Positions 1-4,861 of a DNA stretch of 5,720 nt are shown one piece after another (position 1 is the first letter of the stretch; every line of letters begins with the position of its first letter). The notes beneath the pieces are model-generated. The model was not told the origin of the DNA. It saw only the letters and a program-made list of their open reading frames with translations, and searched no databases. This DNA is from Erysipelotrichaceae bacterium (GTDB lineage: Bacteria > Bacillota_I > Bacilli_A > Erysipelotrichales > Erysipelotrichaceae), in NCBI GenBank assembly GCA_024681275.1, contig JAILBD010000248.1:1-5720 (forward strand), given 5' to 3'. Position numbers and translations under genes: made by a program.

Positions 1-237
1 AAAACCATCATAGATGGCGGAGCCATTGACGCCGATGATGAGCTCCGGCTCAAAAGAAAGCCCCCACTCCTTCACCTTCGCCCTGAGCTGCGCGACGCTC
101 CTGCCGGAAGCCGGCGCAAACAGGATGCCTCTTTCGTGCAGAGCCTCGATCGCCCTCTTGTTGATCTCGGGCAGCGGACATTCGCGATGCTCAAGCGTCA
201 GATCGATGTCAGCTGCGACCAGTCTGATCTTCTCCAT
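1..237 (-). CDS. Cof-type HAD-superfamily hydrolase, N-terminal fragment (3' end beyond left edge)
   Basis: Only the first 79 residues are in the window; the frame is open to base 1. Residues 8-15 read AADIDLTL, the HAD motif I DxDxT with the nucleophile D10 and acid/base D12. Residues 43-46 (ASGR) correspond to the ATGR/SGR motif II region, and 71-77 (NGSAIYD) to the NGA-x-IYD stretch typical of Cof/HAD-IIB proteins. Family members are cytosolic Mg-dependent phosphatases of about 260-280 residues acting on sugar phosphates, FMN-type cofactors or similar small molecules, so roughly 70% of the protein is missing here. The ATG at 237 lies 12 bp after the stop of the flavoprotein gene, so the two are probably cotranscribed. 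The Shine-Dalgarno is weak (AGAAAG some distance upstream), suggesting translation may be coupled to the upstream gene. Family assignment is firm; the substrate cannot be told. Confidence 0.85.
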   Translation of the reverse strand, partial: MEKIRLVAADIDLTLEHRECPLPEINKRAIEALHERGILFAPASGRSVAQLRAKVKEWGLSFEPELIIGVNGSAIYDGF

Positions 238-249
238 AAACCGTTCTTT

Positions 250-882
250 CTATCTGAACAGATCCGTGGCCTTTGCACAGACCTCCTCACACTGCTTCGG
301 GAAGACCGTCTCATGCCGAATCTTCTTGGCCTTTGCATCAAAGAGCGACCACTTCCAGTCGGTGCTGTCATAATCCTTGAGCTGCAAGGTATCCCCGCAG
401 GCATAGACCTCGCAAGGTCCCACAAAACCGCTCAAAGTCCTCCTGTATCTCTCCAGCAGATCACTGTAAGTTCCATCCGGCGCATTGCTCGACATGATCA
501 GCAGGACAGGGATCGGATGCGCATTGCAGCAGGGCTCTTCCCTGTTGTAAGTCAGATTCTGAAAGACCAGACGCTCATAGAGAGCCCGGAAAGATGCGCT
601 CAAATCACCCAGATAATTGGGTGAGCCGATGATCAGACCATCCGCCTCCCTGATCGCATCCAGGACTATCGTCAGACCGTCCCGACAGATGCAGTGTCCC
701 TTATTGACTTCCTTCTTGCAACCAAAACAGGAGATGCAGCCCGTATACTTCTCCAGACGGTAGAGATCGAACTTCTCGACCTCGGCTCCTGAAGAACCTG
801 CCCCTTTGATCGCGCTGTCGATCAGGATGTCCGTATTCCAGCCCTTGCGCGGACTGCAGTTTACCGCTATGATCTTTTTCAT
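250..882 (-). CDS. Flavodoxin-fold NAD(P)H-dependent FMN oxidoreductase with cysteine cluster (iron-sulfur flavoprotein-like)
   Basis: Complete 210-residue protein, a normal length for the NADPH-dependent FMN reductase/flavodoxin-like family. The N-terminus is a beta strand (KKIIAVNCSPR) followed by the phosphate-binding loop SPRKGWNTD (10-18). GSPNYLGDLSASFRALYER (86-104) is the second flavin-contacting signature of the family. Between them is a cysteine cluster C49-x2-C52-x2-C55-x8-C64-x-C66. Iron-sulfur flavoproteins such as archaeal Isf bind a 4Fe-4S cluster with a compact CX2CX2C...C motif, so a cluster here is possible but not shown; the last spacing is longer than in archaeal Isf. Twelve cysteines occur in all. 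It is probably a soluble homodimer reducing FMN, quinones or other acceptors. The ATG at 882 is supported by GAGGAG at 889-894 with a 6-nt spacer. It lies 62 bp after the metallophosphoesterase gene and 12 bp before the HAD gene. Confidence 0.85.
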   Translation of the reverse strand: MKKIIAVNCSPRKGWNTDILIDSAIKGAGSSGAEVEKFDLYRLEKYTGCISCFGCKKEVNKGHCICRDGLTIVLDAIREADGLIIGSPNYLGDLSASFRALYERLVFQNLTYNREEPCCNAHPIPVLLIMSSNAPDGTYSDLLERYRRTLSGFVGPCEVYACGDTLQLKDYDSTDWKWSLFDAKAKKIRHETVFPKQCEEVCAKATDLFR

Positions 883-888
883 TGTCTT

Positions 889-894
889 CTCCTC
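889..894 (-). promoter_or_regulatory. Ribosome binding site of the flavoprotein gene
   Basis: GAGGAG on the minus strand, 6 nt before the ATG at 882. It is the strongest Shine-Dalgarno in the window and fixes that start. Confidence 0.8.
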
Positions 895-904
895 ATTTTC
901 ACCA

Positions 905-935
905 CCATGATAACATCATCAACTTTTCATCATGG
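905..935 (-). repeat. Inverted repeat between metallophosphoesterase and flavoprotein genes
   Basis: Perfect 7-bp arms CCATGAT (929-935, minus reading) and ATCATGG (905-911) enclose a 17-nt AT-rich loop. The 3' arm ends ten bases before the GAGGAG Shine-Dalgarno. There is no T-run after it, so it is not an intrinsic terminator. It could be a weak mRNA processing or stability hairpin, or chance; the loop contains competing ATGATG repeats that permit other pairings. Confidence 0.3.
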
Positions 936-944
936 AGCTGATGC

Positions 945-1691
945 TCAATCCAGGATCTTCGCCGGCTTCCAGTTGAGATAGTCCCCGGAGACCAGCTGAT
1001 AATCGATGCCCCGCACATTGCCCTGTAAAGAATCATGGAACCTTGTCTGACCGTGGCAATGGGCATAGATGACCTTCTTCGCCCCATATCCTTCACACAT
1101 GTCGGTAAAACCGCTCCTGTCCTCCATGATATTGGTCGGCGGATAATGCAGGAAGACGATGAACTTCGAAAAACCGTCCGCCTTCGCCAGCTCAAATGAT
1201 TTCCTCAGACGGAGCAGTTCCCTCTCCACCAGCTTCTTTGAATGTTCAAAGGCCTCCTCATCATAGCCGATGATCCGGCGCCTTCCATCCAGATAATAAG
1301 GTCCCTCAAACGTGTGGCCCTTGGTGGCGATGATGGCATAGTCCTTGTACACCTCATAGTTGTCCTGCAGGAAATAAAGGTCAGGCTGATAGAGCTCGTT
1401 CAGCATCTTCGTCTTGGGCACATCCCAGAACATGTCGTGATTGCCCCTGGTCAGGATCTTCCTGCCCGGCAGGTCCCTGATATACTGAAAGTCCTTCTCG
1501 CACTCCGCCAGCTTCCTGCCCCAGCTGTGATCGCCCACCAGTACCAGCGTGTCATCATCAAAGACCATGTTCAGACAGTTGCGTCTGAACCTCTTCTCAT
1601 GTCCCTTCCAGACCGGATCATTCAGCTGACCCGGTGCCTTGAGCTGAGATTGGTAATGGAGGTGAAGATCACCGATCGCATAGAGGCTCAT
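945..1691 (-). CDS. Calcineurin-like metallophosphoesterase
   Basis: Read from the ATG at 1691 this is a 248-residue protein. All five metallophosphoesterase blocks are present in order: GDLHL (D8, H10), GDHSWG (D54), GNHD (N84, H85), H182 in the FLHYPP stretch, and YAHCHG (H211, H213). These ligate a two-metal centre and make it a cytosolic phosphoesterase; the family acts on proteins, nucleotides, nucleic acids and other phosphoesters, so the substrate is open. An in-frame ATG at 1754 would add 21 residues, but that stretch runs through the upstream gene's terminator hairpin, and family proteins begin right at the strand leading into GDxH, so 1691 is chosen. No Shine-Dalgarno precedes it and a TATAAT sits six bases upstream. 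The final motif has Ala where GHxH proteins usually have Gly. It is probably the first gene of a unit with the flavoprotein and HAD genes. Confidence 0.88.
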   Translation of the reverse strand: MSLYAIGDLHLHYQSQLKAPGQLNDPVWKGHEKRFRRNCLNMVFDDDTLVLVGDHSWGRKLAECEKDFQYIRDLPGRKILTRGNHDMFWDVPKTKMLNELYQPDLYFLQDNYEVYKDYAIIATKGHTFEGPYYLDGRRRIIGYDEEAFEHSKKLVERELLRLRKSFELAKADGFSKFIVFLHYPPTNIMEDRSGFTDMCEGYGAKKVIYAHCHGQTRFHDSLQGNVRGIDYQLVSGDYLNWKPAKILD

Positions 1692-1697
1692 ATCATT

Positions 1698-1703
1698 ATT
1701 ATA
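1698..1703 (-). promoter_or_regulatory. Putative promoter -10 box (TATAAT) for the metallophosphoesterase unit
   Basis: An exact TATAAT on the minus strand, downstream of the decarboxylase terminator. A weak -35 candidate TTGGGA (1719-1724, 4 of 6 matches) lies 15 bp upstream. With the usual 6-8 nt distance, transcription would begin at or next to the A of the ATG at 1691, implying a leaderless mRNA. Confidence 0.5.
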
Positions 1704-1727
1704 CTGAAGAGGACCATATCCCAAATG

Positions 1728-1755
1728 AAAAAGCGCTGCCCCTTCAGACAGCACT
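1728..1755 (-). terminator. Rho-independent terminator of the decarboxylase gene
   Basis: On the minus strand, a 9-bp stem (1747-1755 with 1732-1740, two G-U pairs) and a 6-nt loop TGAAGG are followed by a run of T (1728-1731, plus the T closing the stem). It starts 10 bp after the TAA stop at 1766, the expected place for the end of the decarboxylase transcript. Confidence 0.8.
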
Positions 1756-1765
1756 TCATGAATAT

Positions 1766-2956
1766 TTATCGGATCCGCCCATAGGCCTTTCCCATCAGCA
1801 GATGTTCATCTTTCTCACAGGTCATCCTGAAATCGAGTTCCTTTGAAAAGATCATGATGACATCGCTGCCCCCGAAACGGAAACAGCCAAGCGGATCGCC
1901 CTTTTTCACTCTCACACCGGGTTTGAGTCCTTCTTCAAAAACGACCGAAGAGACCTGGCACATGCCCACCGGAACGATGGCGGCATATCCGCCATCATCG
2001 GTCTTCACAATACAGACGCCTCTGGTCTCGATGGATTGCCAGCCGACAGTCTCCGAGAAATACTCCTTGAAACGTCTGGTCACAGGATTCCAGGTGATCA
2101 CCCCGCCCGGGGCATCATCCTGACCGATCACGAAGATCTCCTTGACCTCGCCGCTCAAAGGAAAATGATAGCGGTGATAGTCGTTGATATCGAGAAGCGT
2201 GTGGGTCAAAGTCCCACCCGCAAAAACATCCTTAAATGCGCTCTCGCCAAGCAGGGCGGAGACATCTGTCAGAGTTCCCGACTTGATCGTGATGCCGGCC
2301 TGTGTGAGCTGATCATTGCCGATGATCCTGCTTCTTTCATCGATCTGCCAGATCCCCTGCGGGATCGCATCCGTCGGCGAGATGATCACATTTTCATCAT
2401 CGGGACTTTCGATCGGCCTTGCGGAAGGATCTTTCAGTCTTCTGGCAAAGAAGTCATTGAAACTCTTCCAGTTCTTCGGATCCTCATAGGTCCCATCATC
2501 CAGATGGAAGCTCTTCTCGGCCAGAGCCATGTGATAGTAGTCCCCGCTCCAGGATCTCTCATCATCCAGGAAGGAACCCATCTGCTTCAGTAATTTCACG
2601 AACCAGCTTCGGAAAGGCTCGTGATAGATCAGACAGTTGTAGAGATAGCCTCTGTCCTCCAGCTCTTCCAAAGGCTGATCGCTGACGAAATAGAGACAGC
2701 CCATGCTCTGATCGATCTGCCAGTAGAGACTGCCGAAACGCTGGGTGGGATAGATATCCCAAGGCATCGCCAGAACGGCATGATCGATGAACGAATAGTA
2801 AGACTCGAGATCTTTCACCGGACAGCAGGAAAGATCATTCACAGTCTCCTGCGCCTTCCTGATCGACTTCTCCAGAAGCATCTTCAAAAACTGATCATCC
2901 TCGACCAGTTCGATCAGATCCCAGGTGATATCTTCATGGAAATTGCTTCGTTTCAT
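1766..2956 (-). CDS. Phosphatidylserine decarboxylase-like pyruvoyl enzyme (proenzyme) with N-terminal extension
   Basis: The product is 396 residues. The C-terminal part (about 160-396) is a PSD proenzyme domain. The entry motif WKSFNDFFARRLKDPSARPI (163-182) is followed by SPTDA (193-197, D196 in the place of the SPxDG aspartate), then DYHRYHFPLSG (259-269, H264 as the likely triad histidine). Next come VGMCQVSSV (330-338) and FGGSDVIMIF (361-370), where S364 would be the cleavage serine that becomes the pyruvoyl group. The proenzyme should thus split after G363 into a large beta and a short alpha chain. The extra N-terminal ~160 residues are helical-looking, with no signal peptide or membrane segment. 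PSDs normally make phosphatidylethanolamine at the membrane. However, the GGS site, the VGM block and the extension recall the non-canonical PSD-like branch that includes fungal tryptophan decarboxylase PsiD, so the substrate is uncertain. The ATG at 2956 has GGAG at 2963-2966 (6-nt spacer); upstream in-frame starts fall in the promoter/terminator zone. It is monocistronic, with no phosphatidylserine synthase adjacent. Confidence 0.85.
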   Translation of the reverse strand: MKRSNFHEDITWDLIELVEDDQFLKMLLEKSIRKAQETVNDLSCCPVKDLESYYSFIDHAVLAMPWDIYPTQRFGSLYWQIDQSMGCLYFVSDQPLEELEDRGYLYNCLIYHEPFRSWFVKLLKQMGSFLDDERSWSGDYYHMALAEKSFHLDDGTYEDPKNWKSFNDFFARRLKDPSARPIESPDDENVIISPTDAIPQGIWQIDERSRIIGNDQLTQAGITIKSGTLTDVSALLGESAFKDVFAGGTLTHTLLDINDYHRYHFPLSGEVKEIFVIGQDDAPGGVITWNPVTRRFKEYFSETVGWQSIETRGVCIVKTDDGGYAAIVPVGMCQVSSVVFEEGLKPGVRVKKGDPLGCFRFGGSDVIMIFSKELDFRMTCEKDEHLLMGKAYGRIR

Positions 2957-2962
2957 TCTTAT

Positions 2963-2966
2963 CTCC
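2963..2966 (-). promoter_or_regulatory. Ribosome binding site of the decarboxylase gene
   Basis: GGAG (within CGGAGA) on the minus strand, 6 nt before the ATG at 2956. It decides this start over the in-frame ATG codons at 2977 and 3088, which lie within promoter or upstream-gene sequence. Confidence 0.75.
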
Positions 2967-2975
2967 GATGTAAGC

Positions 2976-2981
2976 ATTATA
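2976..2981 (-). promoter_or_regulatory. Putative promoter -10 box (TATAAT) for the decarboxylase gene
   Basis: An exact TATAAT one base after the T8 tract of the preceding terminator. The predicted start near 2969 gives a leader of about 13 nt that includes the GGAG ribosome site. No good TTGACA-like -35 is present at 16-18 bp, because that space is occupied by the terminator hairpin. The promoter is inferred from the -10 box and its position only. Confidence 0.55.
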
Positions 2982-2982
2982 C

Positions 2983-3006
2983 AAAAAAAACAGGTCATCT
3001 GACCTG
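2983..3006 (-). terminator. Rho-independent terminator of the DUF1349-AlkD-ASCH operon
   Basis: On the minus strand, CAGGTC (3001-3006) pairs perfectly with GACCTG (2991-2996) around an AGAT loop, followed at once by eight T (2983-2990). It begins 2 bp after the ASCH stop codon at 3009-3011. The stem is short, but the uninterrupted T tract makes it convincing. Confidence 0.88.
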
Positions 3007-3008
3007 AT

Positions 3009-3461
3009 CTATGCTCCAAAAGATGAAAGAAGACTCTTCGGCACATAAACAATGCTGAATTCCTCGCAGATGACCAGGGCATCCTCATCGAAATCCTTCC
3101 CGATGGAAGCCAGCTCCTTCCTCAGGAATTCCTCATGGACCTGCCGCCAGTATGCCAGGCTCCTGTCGCCTTCTCCCTCCTTGTAGGCCTGTTCCGCTCC
3201 GACTTCGCGAAATGGCAATACAGTCACCTTCACCGTCTGAACGATGCAGACGGCATCGCCTTCGGAATCCAGGATGATACTGTAGTCCCCGACCTTAGGG
3301 ATCGCTTCACCACGGGCAAGACAGGCATCGTAAGAGGAACAGGTCGCCGTCTTGATGCCATCCATCACCAGCTTCGCCAGCTTGTCAGGGGCATCCGAAA
3401 AAGCCCACATCTCATGATCACCTGTCAGTCCCGACTGTTTCCACAATTCCTCCGCTCTCAT
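3009..3461 (-). CDS. ASCH-domain protein, YhfF-like
   Basis: Complete 150-residue protein matching the usual length of the COG4405/YhfF-type ASCH (PUA-like) family. Recognisable blocks are MWAFSDAPDKLAKLVMDGIKTATCSSYDACL (about 18-48, the helix with G-x-KTAT), the strand VGDYSIILDSEGDAVCIVQT (57-76), and EGEGDRSLAYWRQVHEEFL (97-115), which is highly characteristic. ASCH domains form a small beta barrel thought to bind RNA or nucleotides. A few members have reported enzyme activity (ribonuclease or N4-acetylcytidine amidohydrolase in related groups), but the role of this branch is not settled. The start ATG overlaps the AlkD-like stop as ATGA (3458-3461), with AGGGAG at 3467-3472 inside the upstream gene, so translation is probably coupled. 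It is the last gene of its operon. Family call is firm, function open. Confidence 0.87.
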   Translation of the reverse strand: MRAEELWKQSGLTGDHEMWAFSDAPDKLAKLVMDGIKTATCSSYDACLARGEAIPKVGDYSIILDSEGDAVCIVQTVKVTVLPFREVGAEQAYKEGEGDRSLAYWRQVHEEFLRKELASIGKDFDEDALVICEEFSIVYVPKSLLSSFGA

Positions 3462-4153
3462 ATCTTCTCCCTGATCCTGAGCGATCGCAGATAGTCTTTC
3501 CGCTCTTCAGGGATCCTTCTGCTTTCGATGCTCTTCTGTATCGCCTTGTTGTGTGTCCAGACATCCAGCTTCTTCTGCTCGATGAACTGGATGATCTGTT
3601 CGTACTGTTTGCATAAGGCCGTCGCAAAATACCAGGCCCGCATCATATTGACATAGTATTCATCAGAAACGATCTGCACGACCTTATCCGCATATCCGAT
3701 CCTGAAGTCCTGATCGAGAAAATGCTCCATCAGCATCCCCACGGCAAAACGGATCAGATAAGTCTTCCCGGAAGCGATCCACCTGTCGATATGCGGCAAC
3801 AGTTCCTCCTTGTGCTTCCTGAAGACCTTGGGCGAAAGCTGATCACAGGTCGCCCAGTTGTCGATGTATGGAAGGAAGGTCTCCACCTGATCGATGCACT
3901 TGCCAAAGTCCTTTTCCAAAGAGATCACAAAGGCATGCAGCTGGTCCTCATCGAAGTATCCATGTGGCAGATCCATCAGGAAAAGATCCCGGTCCTCATC
4001 TTTGGCCAGCTCCTTTGCCAGTTCCTTCAGGACCGGTGTCCTGACGCCGATGATCCTCTTTGGATCCACAGTCGGGATGATCTTGCACTGCATCCTTGCG
4101 TAATCCTCATCCCGCAACTCAAAGAGCCTTTGAACGATCCCTTCCTTCTTCAT
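3458..4153 (-). CDS. AlkD-like DNA alkylation repair protein (HEAT-repeat DNA glycosylase)
   Basis: Complete 231-residue protein, the normal size for AlkD. The whole length is helical repeat sequence. MQCKIIPTVDPKRIIGVRTPVLKELAKELAK (21-51) is the family's N-terminal signature, and IDNWATCDQLS (97-107) carries the W-x3-D pair (W100, D104) that matches Trp109/Asp113 of Bacillus cereus AlkD. R135 in YLIRFAVGMLM and W174 in MRAWYFATAL fit the Arg148 and Trp187 positions, with the same 39-residue spacing. The catalytic set therefore looks intact. AlkD removes positively charged N3- and N7-alkyl purines without base flipping, starting base excision repair in the cytosol. The start ATG has GAGGAA at 4160-4165 (6-nt spacer) overlapping the upstream stop, and only 3 bp separate the genes. 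Its stop overlaps the next start by 4 bp. Misassignment is unlikely; actual glycosylase activity is inferred. Confidence 0.92.
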   Translation of the reverse strand: MKKEGIVQRLFELRDEDYARMQCKIIPTVDPKRIIGVRTPVLKELAKELAKDEDRDLFLMDLPHGYFDEDQLHAFVISLEKDFGKCIDQVETFLPYIDNWATCDQLSPKVFRKHKEELLPHIDRWIASGKTYLIRFAVGMLMEHFLDQDFRIGYADKVVQIVSDEYYVNMMRAWYFATALCKQYEQIIQFIEQKKLDVWTHNKAIQKSIESRRIPEERKDYLRSLRIREKI

Positions 4154-4156
4154 TTC

Positions 4157-4762
4157 CTATTCCTCGTCCGGTTTCTGCCCGTCATGGGCCTTCCACATGC
4201 ATTCCCCGACCTTCATGTCCGAAAAGGCAGCAGTGAAGGAAGAATCCTCGGGCGAACAGGCATAGATGCCGAAACGGATCTTACCTGCAGCTTCATGCAG
4301 ATGAGCGATGCGCATCTGCTGCCACTTCTTACCATCCAATGAACACTCGACACAGAAATCATCCTCCCTGCGGCTGAGCCGATACCACATCGTCTTCACC
4401 GAAGCCGGGATCTCCGTCGTCGCCCAGTCGGAATAGCCGTGATTGGTCACCACGCTGCCCAGATGCTGGAACGCATCATTTTCATATTCCACAGAAGCCT
4501 TCAGCCAGTTTTCGGAGTCCAGATAGACCACCACGCCGCACTGATCGAAGCGATGATGGCTGCTGCTGAAATCCGTCTTCACAGTGAAACTGAAAAACTG
4601 TTCCCCGCTCTCCATCTGCAGAACAGGGGCATTGTCGTTCCGGAAATGATAGTAGGTCCTTTGCCACAGGTCTGTATGCGGCAAAGTCGTGATCCGGACC
4701 TCATCCTCTTTGATCACATAGCCTTTCGGCATCCTGGTCCAGGAAAAATCCTTCATATCCAT
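4157..4762 (-). CDS. DUF1349 domain protein (concanavalin A-like fold)
   Basis: Complete 201-residue, single-domain, soluble protein with no signal peptide. It opens with KDFSWTRMPKGYVIKEDEVRI and the ligand-like segment PHTDLWQRTYYHF (28-40). It then has the core HHRFDQCGVVVYLDSENWLKASVEYEND (69-96), the strand pair SLDGKKWQQMR (144-154), and the closing GIYACSPEDSSFTAAFSDMKV (165-185). These are the recognisable landmarks of DUF1349 (COG3506), a jelly-roll family related to yeast Ree1 and to glucanase/lectin folds. Some relatives are linked to carbohydrate or enolase regulation, but no catalytic residue set is established, and I assign none. It is the first gene of the operon with AlkD-like and ASCH genes. 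The start at 4762 is preferred over the ATG at 4756 because AGGGAG (4773-4778) is then 10 nt away, already long, rather than 16. Confidence 0.88.
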   Translation of the reverse strand: MDMKDFSWTRMPKGYVIKEDEVRITTLPHTDLWQRTYYHFRNDNAPVLQMESGEQFFSFTVKTDFSSSHHRFDQCGVVVYLDSENWLKASVEYENDAFQHLGSVVTNHGYSDWATTEIPASVKTMWYRLSRREDDFCVECSLDGKKWQQMRIAHLHEAAGKIRFGIYACSPEDSSFTAAFSDMKVGECMWKAHDGQKPDEE

Positions 4763-4791
4763 ATCTGATATTCTCCCTATATCCCGTCATT

Positions 4792-4807
4792 ATTAGTACG
4801 ATCTAAT
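4792..4807. promoter_or_regulatory. Operator-like palindrome in the DUF1349 operon leader
   Basis: A 16-bp imperfect palindrome, ATTAG-ATCGTA-CTAAT on the minus strand (5-bp perfect arms and a central CG). It lies just downstream of the TATAAT at 4814-4819, where the transcript would start. Position and symmetry suit a dimeric repressor, but no regulator gene is nearby and such short AT-rich symmetry can arise by chance. Confidence 0.35.
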
Positions 4808-4813
4808 TGTACC

Positions 4814-4819
4814 ATTATA
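4814..4819 (-). promoter_or_regulatory. Putative promoter -10 box (TATAAT) for the DUF1349-AlkD-ASCH operon
   Basis: An exact TATAAT one base after the T5 tract of the MATE terminator. Predicted start near 4807 gives a leader of about 45 nt. No convincing -35 hexamer is found at 16-18 bp upstream, which is hairpin sequence. A second -10-like TACAAT (4806-4811) lies just downstream. Confidence 0.5.
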
Positions 4820-4820
4820 C

Positions 4821-4844
4821 AAAAACAGGATCCCGAAGGATCCT
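4821..4844 (-). terminator. Rho-independent terminator of the MATE transporter gene (UUCG tetraloop)
   Basis: On the minus strand a perfect 7-bp stem AGGATCC/GGATCCT (4838-4844 with 4827-4833) closes a TTCG loop with a C-G pair, the exceptionally stable cUUCGg form. One G and then five T follow (4821-4825). It begins 17 bp after the TAA at 4862-4864. Confidence 0.9.
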
Positions 4845-4861
4845 TCCATTCAGATCATATC

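Noticed and set aside
605..624. Perfect 7-bp inverted repeat TCACCCA/TGGGTGA
   Set aside because: It falls inside the flavoprotein gene on the conserved GSPNYLGD codons and has no T tract; explained by coding sequence.
1692..1754. N-terminal extension of the metallophosphoesterase from the ATG at 1754
   Set aside because: The 21 extra codons run through the decarboxylase terminator hairpin and TATAAT box and do not resemble the family N-terminus, which starts at the strand before GDLH.
2351..2366. GATCCC/GGGATC hairpin
   Set aside because: It is internal to the decarboxylase gene, lacks a T tract, and is likely a by-product of the frequent GATC.
2957..3088. Longer decarboxylase reading frame starting at 3088
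   Set aside because: The first 44 codons overlap the ASCH gene in another frame and cross its terminator and the TATAAT; the ATG at 2956 has a well-placed GGAG.
3722..4342. 206-codon open frame on the plus strand
   Set aside because: It lies antisense to the AlkD-like and DUF1349 genes, has no recognisable domain, and is a shadow frame. The same applies to plus-strand frames at 136-624, 1242-1784, 2036-2593 and 2621-3007.
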